Part shown: positions 5,444 through 11,877 of the stretch, in pieces
How positions within the stretch are numbered: position 1 is the stretch's first letter
Layout: every line of letters begins with the position of its first letter
Assembly: GCA_040755715.1 (NCBI GenBank)
Contig: JBFLXN010000075.1
Span: forward strand, 1 to 11,877
Source: JBFLXN01 sp040755715 [NCBI: Candidatus Edwardsbacteria bacterium]
GTDB taxonomy: Bacteria; Edwardsbacteria; AC1; JBFLXN01
Length of the DNA: 11,877 nt
Direction: 5' to 3'
Made by a program: the position numbers and the translations under genes
The notes under the pieces: generated by a model
Told to the model about the DNA's origin: nothing
Seen by the model: the letters and a program-made list of their open reading frames with translations, nothing else
Databases searched by the model: none

Positions 5444-8117
5444 AAGCATAATTTCTCTATTTATTTTCTTTTTTTTAGTTTTGTTTTTTCTTCTATTCTC
5501 TTTTGCTTCGGGGATAGAGGTTCTTTTCTATTTCTTAGGACTTGCTCTATTTGTCCTTCCCGGATTCCTAATGGGGCATTTTATCTTACGATGGCGAACC
5601 ATTACCATAACTACTTTGGTACTTAACCTTTCTTTGGGTTTGGTATTCAGTACCCTCACGGATGCTTTTTCAGGGCTTATATTTGGTTTCAATCTTCTCT
5701 CCGGATTAATTTCATTATTGGTTTTGAATATGGGAATATTGTTCTTGGGTGAATTTTGTATTTCTTCAGAAAAAGAAGAATTTGAACAGGAGGCACCACT
5801 TGTTAAAGACTTACCCTTTCTGCTTCCTATTATGGTTTTGGTTCTGATAGTAATTTTTGTTCCTCTCAATAATGTCGGTAAGAAAACAGTAGATGGAGAA
5901 GTCATATTTCCTTGTTTTTTTAATCTAGATTTATTCAAGAATATGGTTCATACAGCGGCTATTTCTTCGGGTGAGCTTCCTCCGGCTAATTTTTATTTTA
6001 ATGGTGAATCTCTGCATTATTATTGGTTCTATTTTGTCTTTCCAGCATTTGTTTATCAACTGTCTTTCTTTTCTGCGTCTATAAAAGATATACTTATTTT
6101 GCACGGAATTTTTGTTGATTTACTTTTTGTTTTAGTTTTGTTCAGCCTTTTGAGTCTCTTCATTAAGAAAAAGTCAATAGTCTTCTTCTTACTTTTAATT
6201 GCTCTGTTCTTTTCCGGATTTGAAGGAGCCAGGGTGATTTTTTTGGTATCAAAGGGAGTGCCTCTGGATGTGGTCTCAAATGTTGAAGGACTGAGATTCC
6301 CCAATCTTTACATTCCTGAAATCTATCCTCATATTGAAGGATTCTATAGGTATTTTCTCTATATCCAAGTTGCTCTTTTGGGTTTATGTCTTTTCCTGAG
6401 CACAATCATATTGCATAAACTCCTTAAAGAAAAAGGAGAAAAGGTTATCATTCCTTGGTGCATTTTTGCTATATTGTTATGCAGTATTCCTGGCTTTTCA
6501 CTGGTTATGGGAATTTTAGCAGTTGTGTGGTTTCTCTTATACATAATTTGGGAACATATAAGGCTTCAGTGGGTCTGGCTTCTTCCTCTCTTCTTTCTCC
6601 CTTTTTTCTATCTTATGTATTCCCATATAGAAATCTTTTTTCCTTCTGTAAGATTATTAACAATCTCACAGCTGAAGATATTTTTATCTCTCTTTATACA
6701 TTTTATTTGGGAATTTGGTCCTGTTTTTATCTGTGGTATTTTAGGTCTATTTATCATATTTCAAAAGAGCAATTTTAGGAATTATCTTAGTCTCTTTATT
6801 TTGGGCCTAATCTCATTAGGGATTTTGTGTGTTCTGTCAGAAAAAGAAATGCTCTTAGGAACTCTTCCATCTTGGGAAGGAAATATCATATTTCATATAT
6901 CAGTTTTGACATCACTCGTTGCCAGAATCTTTTTAGTCTTTTCTACCGGGATACTTTTACAGCATATTCTTTGCAAATGGCACAAGGCCTGGTTGTCCAT
7001 TTTGGTGGGCATCTTGATTTTTATTCCTGCTTTTCCAACGGTATTGGTAGATATCTATTTCCATAGCAAAGTTAAAAAGGAAAACACTACTTATGTTTCT
7101 CATTCAACCTTTTCTGCTTGCGAATGGATTAAGAAGAATACTCCTAAAAATGCTGTCTTTCAGTCAGCCACTGAGTATCCCGGTGCTACAAATTATGCTA
7201 TATTGACTACCTATTCTCCTATTACCACATTTGGAGAAAGGAAGCTATCTTGTGGCCACTGGGGCTATGTTCATGTTTATGTAAAGGATAAAAGTGAAAT
7301 CAATCGGCGATATGAGATGGTAGAAGAACTTTTTACCTCAAAAGATATAGAAAGAACTAAGGCAATTAGTTACGCTCTTTCATTAAACTATATCTATACA
7401 GGCGAGAGAGAACATAGAATATATGGGAAAATTTTGGAAAAGTTCAAAGGTGTGTTTCCTATTGTGTATGATAAAGATAGTATTTTTATATATAAAGTAG
7501 AAAATGAATCTTATAACCGGAAATTCGTAGAATTAAACTTGGCTGAAGTGGCTAACACAGACTACCATTTGAATGTATTTCTCAGTGGACAGAAAGAGGG
7601 AAGAAGTTCATTTCCTGGTTTGCGTAAAGGGATTATCCTGTGGCACTGTATACCGTTTCGCATTCCTTCTGATTTTTTTCATAGTGGTAAAATGTCAGTA
7701 GTAAATTTATCACTACCTACTTCAGTTCTTACACTCAATCTGCCTGAAAAGAATGTGTCTGGTATTTACCTAGCATTTGGTATTACAGGTTTTCCAGAAC
7801 GAGATACCCCTTTTCTAAGAGTAGAAACAATATACGATAAGGAGAAATCATCTCTTGTAGAATTTATCTGTTCTCCAAAAGGTATATCTTCAAAAGATAA
7901 AATTGTTTCTTCAGATACCCTGTATAAACTCGGTGAAGTCTTCTGGGAAAGTGATGCCTTCGGTTTTGTGCAAAAGATTAGGGGAATAAGAATTCCTCTG
8001 CAAAAAAGAGAGTCTATGGCAAAGAGAGTAAAGATTTCGCGCCTTTCATTAGGAGAAAAAGATTTCAGCTTTGGCTTCAGCATCTTGGCTATAACCTTGG
8101 GAAAGGAAGAAAACTAA
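5433..8117 (+). CDS. Large GT-C-like integral membrane protein (putative glycosyltransferase)
   Basis: Predicted 894 aa. About a dozen hydrophobic segments fill residues 5-545, and a soluble domain, probably periplasmic, occupies about 550-894. After the fifth hydrophobic segment (about 127-147) a loop holds Asp154, Asp166 and His173, followed by SSGELPPANFYFNGESLHYYW (178-198). The pattern acidic residue, His, then LPP..N.(F/Y)..G..L.YYW recurs in GT-C-type membrane glycosyltransferases that use polyprenyl-phosphate sugars, and in DUF2298/YYY proteins. The start of the soluble part, ACEWIKKNTPKNAVF, is also common after such membrane domains. It begins within the TPR gene and ends 1 base before a GtrB/DPM-like gene that could supply a polyprenyl-linked sugar donor. 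Donor and acceptor are unknown. The membrane topology is certain; the glycosyltransferase role is inference. Confidence 0.75.
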   Translation: MKNKSIISLFIFFFLVLFFLLFSFASGIEVLFYFLGLALFVLPGFLMGHFILRWRTITITTLVLNLSLGLVFSTLTDAFSGLIFGFNLLSGLISLLVLNMGILFLGEFCISSEKEEFEQEAPLVKDLPFLLPIMVLVLIVIFVPLNNVGKKTVDGEVIFPCFFNLDLFKNMVHTAAISSGELPPANFYFNGESLHYYWFYFVFPAFVYQLSFFSASIKDILILHGIFVDLLFVLVLFSLLSLFIKKKSIVFFLLLIALFFSGFEGARVIFLVSKGVPLDVVSNVEGLRFPNLYIPEIYPHIEGFYRYFLYIQVALLGLCLFLSTIILHKLLKEKGEKVIIPWCIFAILLCSIPGFSLVMGILAVVWFLLYIIWEHIRLQWVWLLPLFFLPFFYLMYSHIEIFFPSVRLLTISQLKIFLSLFIHFIWEFGPVFICGILGLFIIFQKSNFRNYLSLFILGLISLGILCVLSEKEMLLGTLPSWEGNIIFHISVLTSLVARIFLVFSTGILLQHILCKWHKAWLSILVGILIFIPAFPTVLVDIYFHSKVKKENTTYVSHSTFSACEWIKKNTPKNAVFQSATEYPGATNYAILTTYSPITTFGERKLSCGHWGYVHVYVKDKSEINRRYEMVEELFTSKDIERTKAISYALSLNYIYTGEREHRIYGKILEKFKGVFPIVYDKDSIFIYKVENESYNRKFVELNLAEVANTDYHLNVFLSGQKEGRSSFPGLRKGIILWHCIPFRIPSDFFHSGKMSVVNLSLPTSVLTLNLPEKNVSGIYLAFGITGFPERDTPFLRVETIYDKEKSSLVEFICSPKGISSKDKIVSSDTLYKLGEVFWESDAFGFVQKIRGIRIPLQKRESMAKRVKISRLSLGEKDFSFGFSILAITLGKEEN

Positions 8118-8118
8118 A

Positions 8119-9255
8119 ATGGCGGTTGAAGTTTCTGTAGTGATGCCCTGCCTCAACGAAGAGGAGACAATCGGGATTTGCATAGATAAAACACGCCAAG
8201 CCTTTGAAAAACATAATATTGATGGAGAAGCGGTAGTAGCTGACAACGGTTCTACAGATAATTCTGTAAAGATTGCAATATCTAAGGGAGCAAAGGTAGT
8301 TTATCAACCCGAAAGAGGCTATGGAAGTGCCTATCAAAAGGGGATTGAAGAGGCAAATGGTAAATATATAATTATTGGTGATTCTGATGATACCTATGAT
8401 TTTTCTGAACTGGGTCGCTTTGTTGAACTTCTTCGCCGAGGGTATGAACTGGTAATGGGGACAAGGCTGAAAGGGAAAATTCTTCCTGGTGCTATGCCGT
8501 GGAGCCATCGCTATATTGGAAATCCCATCTTAACAGGGATACTGAATCTCTTCTTCCATACTGGTGTTTCTGATGCTTATTGTGGAATGAGAGGATTCAC
8601 AAAAGAAGCGTATAAGAGAATGCAGATAAGAACAACCGGGATGGAATTCGCTTTAGAGATGGTAATAAGGGCGTCAAAAATCAGATTAAAAATTACAGAA
8701 ATCCCCATTACTTACTATCCTCGGAAAGGAAAATCTAAATTGCGTTCCTTTTCCGATGCCTGGCGAACCATTCGTTTTATGCTCCTTTACTGTCCCTTTT
8801 ACCTCTTTCTTCTTCCAGGATTTTCTCTTTTTTCTTTCGGAATGCTATTGCTTTTTTTGCTTCTTCCCGGTCCATTCTTTCTATTTGGTCATGGATTTGA
8901 TGTCCATATGATGGTATTTGGTACATTATGTGCGATTTTAGGATTTCAGATAATCACTTTAGGTCTCTATGCCAAGACCTATGCAGTGACCTCTGGATTA
9001 GATGAGTCTAATAGAACATTAGAAACTTTCTGGCGTTATTTTAATTTAGAAAAAGGACTTCTTTTAGGCTTCACCGTATTCTTTGCAGGTTTCGCCATGA
9101 ACTTTTACATTCTTTCAAAATGGATTGCGGGCGGTTTTGGTGAACTCAGGGCAGTGAGACCGATTGTTTTTGCTTCAACTCTTATGGTTATTGGAGCACA
9201 GGTTTTCTTTTCCTCATTTTTCCTCAGCATTTTAGGGGTAAAAAAGAAAAGTTGA
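8119..9255 (+). CDS. GT2 glycosyltransferase, dolichol-/polyprenyl-phosphate sugar synthase-like, with TM tail
   Basis: Predicted 378-aa membrane-attached GT-A enzyme likely to transfer a nucleotide-sugar's sugar to a polyprenyl phosphate. The nucleotide-binding start VSVVMPCLNEEETIG (5-19), ADNGSTDNS (41-49), GYGSAYQKGIEEANG (67-81), the metal-binding DSD of GDSDD (87-91) and DAYCGMRGF (152-160) are all characteristic of DPM1/GtrB-like GT2 enzymes. The catalytic domain ends near 215, and about four TM segments follow (about 216-252, 264-288, 312-334, 350-373), as in GtrB-like proteins. The ATG lies 2 bases after the preceding stop codon, with AAAGGAAG at 8102-8109 as ribosome-binding site. 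Its placement directly after the GT-C-like gene supports a donor-supply role. The sugar cannot be predicted. Confidence 0.9.
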   Translation: MAVEVSVVMPCLNEEETIGICIDKTRQAFEKHNIDGEAVVADNGSTDNSVKIAISKGAKVVYQPERGYGSAYQKGIEEANGKYIIIGDSDDTYDFSELGRFVELLRRGYELVMGTRLKGKILPGAMPWSHRYIGNPILTGILNLFFHTGVSDAYCGMRGFTKEAYKRMQIRTTGMEFALEMVIRASKIRLKITEIPITYYPRKGKSKLRSFSDAWRTIRFMLLYCPFYLFLLPGFSLFSFGMLLLFLLLPGPFFLFGHGFDVHMMVFGTLCAILGFQIITLGLYAKTYAVTSGLDESNRTLETFWRYFNLEKGLLLGFTVFFAGFAMNFYILSKWIAGGFGELRAVRPIVFASTLMVIGAQVFFSSFFLSILGVKKKS

Positions 9256-9265
9256 GTAAAATATT

Positions 9266-10708
9266 ATGACAAAGATACTGATAATTAACGAACCATTTGT
9301 CAAAGATTTTTGTCGCACCCAGCGTTGGGCGGCACGAACTCGGGGAAGAGTATTGCGTGCACCTGATTGGTTAGCTTATACTACTGCTGTCTTAGAACGG
9401 GAAGGAGAAGATGTGAAACTCTATGATTTTCCAGCAATGGGTTGGGATAAAAAAAAATTGTGCCAACTTATTCAAAGAGAAAAACCAAAATTTGTTGTTC
9501 TTGATTCTACTACTCCATCTATCTATTCTGATATTGACTGTGCTCGTATTATTAAAGAAGAATCAGAGGCAAAAGTGATTATGGTTGGACCTCACGCCTC
9601 AGCTCTGCCTGAAGAGACCTTACAGATGGCTAAGGAGAATGTTGATATAATTGCTATTGGAGAATATGACTATACTATTAGAGATATTGTGCAGAATATA
9701 AAAAATCTTGAAAGGGTCAAGGGCATTTGTTTCTGGGGGGACGGAAAGATTAAGAAAACAGAGTTTCGTCCCTTTATTGAGAACTTAGACGAACTCCCCT
9801 TTCCAGCTTGGCACCATCTCAATTTGATGAAATATTTTGATGGAGGCAAACTCTATCCTTATATTGATATTATCTCTGGTCGGGGCTGTCCTAATCGCTG
9901 TATTTTTTGTCTCTGGCCTCAAGTAATGCATGGAACTCGTTATAGACTTCGGTCTCCCAAGAATGTAGTGGATGAAATAGAATACGATATGAGATTGTGT
10001 CCCGAAGTATTGAAAGGTGAGTTTTTCTTTGAAGACGATACATTTACCGTGAATAAAGAGAGGGCAATTCTAATTTGTGAAGAAATTCTAAAACGAAATT
10101 TAAAGATTACTTTTTCCGTGAATGCTAGAGTGGATTCAGCTGATGATGAACTATTCCGTATGATGAAGAAAGCCGGCTGTCGTGAACTTTTGGTTGGCTT
10201 TGAATCTGGAGACCAGGATATGCTTAACAGAATGAATAAACACACCACTATTGAACAGGCTATAGAGTTTATGCGTCTTGCTCATAAAAATAAAATTGAT
10301 GTTCATGGATGTTTTGTTATGGGATTACCAGGAGAAACGAAAGAGACCATGAAAAAGACCATAGATTTTGCCCTTAAACTAAGACTTCATACAGTGCAAT
10401 TTTCTGGGGCGGTCCCTTTTCCTGGAACAGACTACTATAAATTATGCCAAAAAGAACATTGGATAAAAGCTGAATCTTGGGCAGACTGGCTTAAACAAGG
10501 GGAACAAACAGGAATAGTAGAATATTCCCATCTAAGTAATGAGGAAATGAATAAATTTATTGATTTAGGTTTAAAGAAATTTTACTTTAGACCTGGATAT
10601 ACAGTAAATTTTTTATTAGAAACTAAGAGCAATTCCGATTTGTACCGCAAGTTGAGAGGGGCAAAAAATTTCATCTCTTATTTATTTGAAAGGGATAGTA
10701 ATCAATGA
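9266..10708 (+). CDS. B12-binding-domain radical SAM protein, HpnJ-like
   Basis: Predicted 480-aa iron-sulfur enzyme. The N-terminal third (about 1-150) is a cobalamin-binding-type Rossmann region with VGPHASALPEETL (107-119). It has no DxHxxG motif, so any cobalamin would bind base-off or without a His ligand. The radical SAM core carries the 4Fe-4S motif C208-x3-C212-x2-C215 in GRGCPNRCIFCLWPQ, followed by HGTRYRLRSP (222-231), FFEDDTFT (254-261), LLVGFESG (308-315), FVMGLPGETKET (350-361) and VPFPGTDYY (383-391). The FCLWPQ and RYR.RS signature strongly recalls the hopanoid-associated HpnJ group of the BchE/HpnJ superfamily. No other hopanoid gene is in the window, and the neighbours are glycosyltransferases, so the substrate may be a lipid-linked sugar or another isoprenoid lipid. 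The gene follows a 10-base gap and overlaps the next gene by 4 bases (ATGA). Confidence 0.88.
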   Translation: MTKILIINEPFVKDFCRTQRWAARTRGRVLRAPDWLAYTTAVLEREGEDVKLYDFPAMGWDKKKLCQLIQREKPKFVVLDSTTPSIYSDIDCARIIKEESEAKVIMVGPHASALPEETLQMAKENVDIIAIGEYDYTIRDIVQNIKNLERVKGICFWGDGKIKKTEFRPFIENLDELPFPAWHHLNLMKYFDGGKLYPYIDIISGRGCPNRCIFCLWPQVMHGTRYRLRSPKNVVDEIEYDMRLCPEVLKGEFFFEDDTFTVNKERAILICEEILKRNLKITFSVNARVDSADDELFRMMKKAGCRELLVGFESGDQDMLNRMNKHTTIEQAIEFMRLAHKNKIDVHGCFVMGLPGETKETMKKTIDFALKLRLHTVQFSGAVPFPGTDYYKLCQKEHWIKAESWADWLKQGEQTGIVEYSHLSNEEMNKFIDLGLKKFYFRPGYTVNFLLETKSNSDLYRKLRGAKNFISYLFERDSNQ

Positions 10709-11640
10709 ATCCTCTTATTTCCATAATAGTTCCTGTGCGCAATGGGGAAAAAACCATAGGAAAGTGTTTAGACTCACTGATTAATCTTAATTATTCAAAC
10801 TTTGAAATTATCGTCATAGATGATGGTTCGGTTGATAAGACTCCAGAAATTCTTAAGAAATATAATAATATTAGAATTTTAACCACGCCGGGTGTTGGTC
10901 CATCTAAAGCACGCAACATTGCTGTCCAAAAATCAAAAGGAGAGTTCTTAGCTTTTACTGATGCCGATTGTCTGGTAGACACTAATTGGCTTAATGAATT
11001 GTTGAAGGGTTTTACAAATGAAAAAGTAGCTGGAGTGGGGGGAGACCAACAAAGCCCAGAAGACGATACGGAATTTGGAAAGGAGGTCCAAAACTTTTTT
11101 AGAACGATAGGATTTGTTACCGGATATATTAAGAGCGGAAAGAAAACAAGAGAAACAAATCACAATCCTTCCTGCAATGTGATGTATCGCCGGGACATTT
11201 TTGAGAAATTAAAGGGATTTGAAGAGAGATTGTGGCCTGGTGAGGATGTGGAACTGGACTATCGGATTGCAAAAGCAAACTATAGGTTGATGCATAATCC
11301 TAAAGCAGTAGTTTATCATTATCGTCCAGATACAATAGCAAAACTTAGAAGAATGATGCAAAATTACGGATGGTCACAGGGAGTCATAACAAGGAAGTGT
11401 GGACTTTTTCGCGTTATCCAATTAGAATTCCCTGTGTTGATTCTTATTTTGGCGTTTGGTATATGGCTGACTTATCAGAACAATTTCTACGGAATTTCTT
11501 TCTTTGTATTCTTGTCTCTTGTTCCTTTGTTCTTTTTCTCTGCAAGAGGACAAAAGCCGTTTTTGTTTTACAAGTTTTTTCTACTAACTATGCTCAGTTG
11601 GAACTATGGATTTCTGAGAGGAATAATTAGAGGATCTTAA
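10705..11640 (+). CDS. GT2 family glycosyltransferase with C-terminal membrane segments
   Basis: Predicted 311-aa GT-A enzyme. Motifs are ISIIVPVRNGEKTIG (5-19), VIDDGSVDKT (37-46), GPSKARNIAV (65-74), the metal-binding DAD in FTDADC (84-89), NPSCNVMYRRDIF (154-166) and the acidic GEDVELDYR (179-187) that usually supplies the catalytic base. Three hydrophobic segments near the C-terminus (about 240-256, 262-278 and 288-308) anchor it to the inner membrane. The layout resembles mycofactocin- or exopolysaccharide-type GT2 enzymes that extend glycans at the membrane. It starts within the stop codon of the radical SAM gene (ATGA, 10705-10708) and is the last gene of the run. Donor sugar and acceptor are not evident. 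Confidence 0.92.
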   Translation: MNPLISIIVPVRNGEKTIGKCLDSLINLNYSNFEIIVIDDGSVDKTPEILKKYNNIRILTTPGVGPSKARNIAVQKSKGEFLAFTDADCLVDTNWLNELLKGFTNEKVAGVGGDQQSPEDDTEFGKEVQNFFRTIGFVTGYIKSGKKTRETNHNPSCNVMYRRDIFEKLKGFEERLWPGEDVELDYRIAKANYRLMHNPKAVVYHYRPDTIAKLRRMMQNYGWSQGVITRKCGLFRVIQLEFPVLILILAFGIWLTYQNNFYGISFFVFLSLVPLFFFSARGQKPFLFYKFFLLTMLSWNYGFLRGIIRGS

Positions 11641-11701
11641 CTCCACTGTCAAAGGTCAATTGTAAAAAGGAATGATATGTGCTTTGTTAACTAAATATTA
11701 C

Positions 11702-11730
11702 TTGCATTTTGTGACAAAAAGTGCTATAAT
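11702..11730 (+). promoter_or_regulatory. Extended -10 promoter of the transposase gene
   Basis: A perfect TATAAT at 11725-11730 with TG at 11722-11723 forms an extended -10. The -35 candidate TTGCAT (11702-11707), 17 bases upstream, is weak at 3 of 6 positions. Transcription would start near 11737, next to the Shine-Dalgarno sequence GGAGG at 11738-11742. The rest of the 11641-11753 gap is AT-rich and shows no terminator for the glycosyltransferase operon. Confidence 0.65.
11707..11719. promoter_or_regulatory. 13-base palindrome between -35 and -10, operator-like
   Basis: TTTTGTGACAAAA is a perfect inverted repeat with arms TTTTGT and ACAAAA around one central G. It fills most of the spacer between the putative -35 and -10 elements of the transposase promoter. 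That is where a repressor dimer would block RNA polymerase. It could also be part of the transposase-binding end of the element. No regulator is identifiable here. Confidence 0.45.
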
Positions 11731-11740
11731 GGTTACCGGA

Positions 11741-11753
11741 GGTGACGGTCACC
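11741..11753. promoter_or_regulatory. 13-base palindrome directly before the transposase start codon
   Basis: GGTGACGGTCACC is a perfect inverted repeat, GGTGAC and GTCACC around one G, ending at the base before the ATG at 11754. The related GGTTACC lies at 11731-11737. As RNA, the GC-rich stem would share two bases with the GGAGG Shine-Dalgarno sequence (11738-11742) and abut the start codon, so it could lower translation. As DNA it could be a protein-binding site. Confidence 0.5.
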
Positions 11754-11877
11754 ATGCATCCCATTTTTGTCAGAAAATTGTCCAAGAAAGAAAAAATAGA
11801 ATTGAAGGAATTACTTCGCTCTATCAATACTCGGGTGTATAAACGCGCCAGAGTAATTTGGCTTTCTGGTACCCAAC
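11754..11877 (+). CDS. IS630-family transposase, N-terminal fragment (runs off the right edge)
   Basis: Forty-one codons are visible before the window ends. The sequence MHPIFVRKLSKKEKIELKEL, then LLRSINTRVYKRARVIWLS, matches the usual beginning of IS630-type transposases: 'VR.Ls..E...L..LlRs....v..RA.vi.lS', the start of a homeodomain-like helix-turn-helix that binds the element's ends. The DDE catalytic domain would lie beyond the edge. GGAGG at 11738-11742 is 11 bases from the ATG, and a strong extended -10 lies upstream. The left terminal inverted repeat and TA target duplication expected for IS630 could not be located without the other end. The call rests on a short stretch. Confidence 0.7.
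   Translation, partial: MHPIFVRKLSKKEKIELKELLRSINTRVYKRARVIWLSGTQ

Noticed and set aside
5528-5938. 136-codon open frame on the minus strand
   Set aside because: It is the antisense of the first membrane segments of the GT-C-like gene; the Lys/Thr/Ser-rich product is what antisense of hydrophobic codons gives.
8089-8508. 139-codon open frame on the minus strand
   Set aside because: It is the antisense of the GT2 catalytic domain, whose coding motifs are unmistakable.

Overview
AT-rich bacterial DNA in which every intact gene lies on the + strand. A Gram-negative-type envelope is suggested by a lipoprotein and a class III-signal pilin, but no gene fixes the taxon. The combination of prepilin, NatA/NatB-like ABC exporter, TPR protein with a signal anchor, large GT-C-like membrane protein and GxxExxY gene with 'CTCTGTG/ATCTGTG' intergenic repeats is what I would expect from uncultured, probably anaerobic phyla of the Omnitrophota or WOR type. 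That is inference from gene style, not proof.

Layout. Positions 1-149 hold a likely promoter and ribosome-binding site for a divergent gene just outside the left edge. 150-1052 is a lipoprotein with an FGE-sulfatase (SUMF1-like) fold. 1200-1811 is a type IV pilin or pseudopilin with its own strong promoter, and 1881-2333 is a two-TM HAMP protein without an output domain. 2389-4081 is an ABC-2 exporter pair (ATPase and permease, overlapping). 4082-4579 is a small module that looks inserted: a GxxExxY/PD-(D/E)XK-like gene broken by a 2-base TA duplication and flanked by inverted repeats of the ATCTGTG family. 4580-11640 is a tightly packed run of five genes: a TPR protein, an 894-aa GT-C-like membrane protein, a GtrB/DPM-like GT2 with a membrane tail, a B12-binding radical SAM protein resembling HpnJ, and a second membrane-anchored GT2. 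11641-11753 is a promoter region with two palindromes, and the window ends inside the start of an IS630-type transposase gene.

How the parts may work together. The five-gene run reads as a pathway that builds or decorates a lipid-linked glycan or glycolipid. The polyprenyl-phosphate-type GT2 would load a carrier, the GT-C-like protein would transfer sugar on the outer face, the second GT2 would extend the product, and the radical SAM enzyme would modify a sugar or lipid. The ABC-2 exporter and TPR protein probably belonged to the same transcription unit before the GxxExxY module separated them. No substrate can be read from the sequence.

The most unusual signals are (i) the inverted-repeat-bounded GxxExxY module, whose start codon lies inside its own terminal repeat; (ii) two independent 7-bp tandem repeats inside coding sequence, one in the pilin leader and one in the HAMP C-terminus, where loss or gain of a unit would shift frame; (iii) the HpnJ-like radical SAM gene in a glycosyltransferase operon; and (iv) two perfect palindromes in the promoter and leader of the transposase gene. 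No tRNA, rRNA, CRISPR array or convincing rho-independent terminator was seen.
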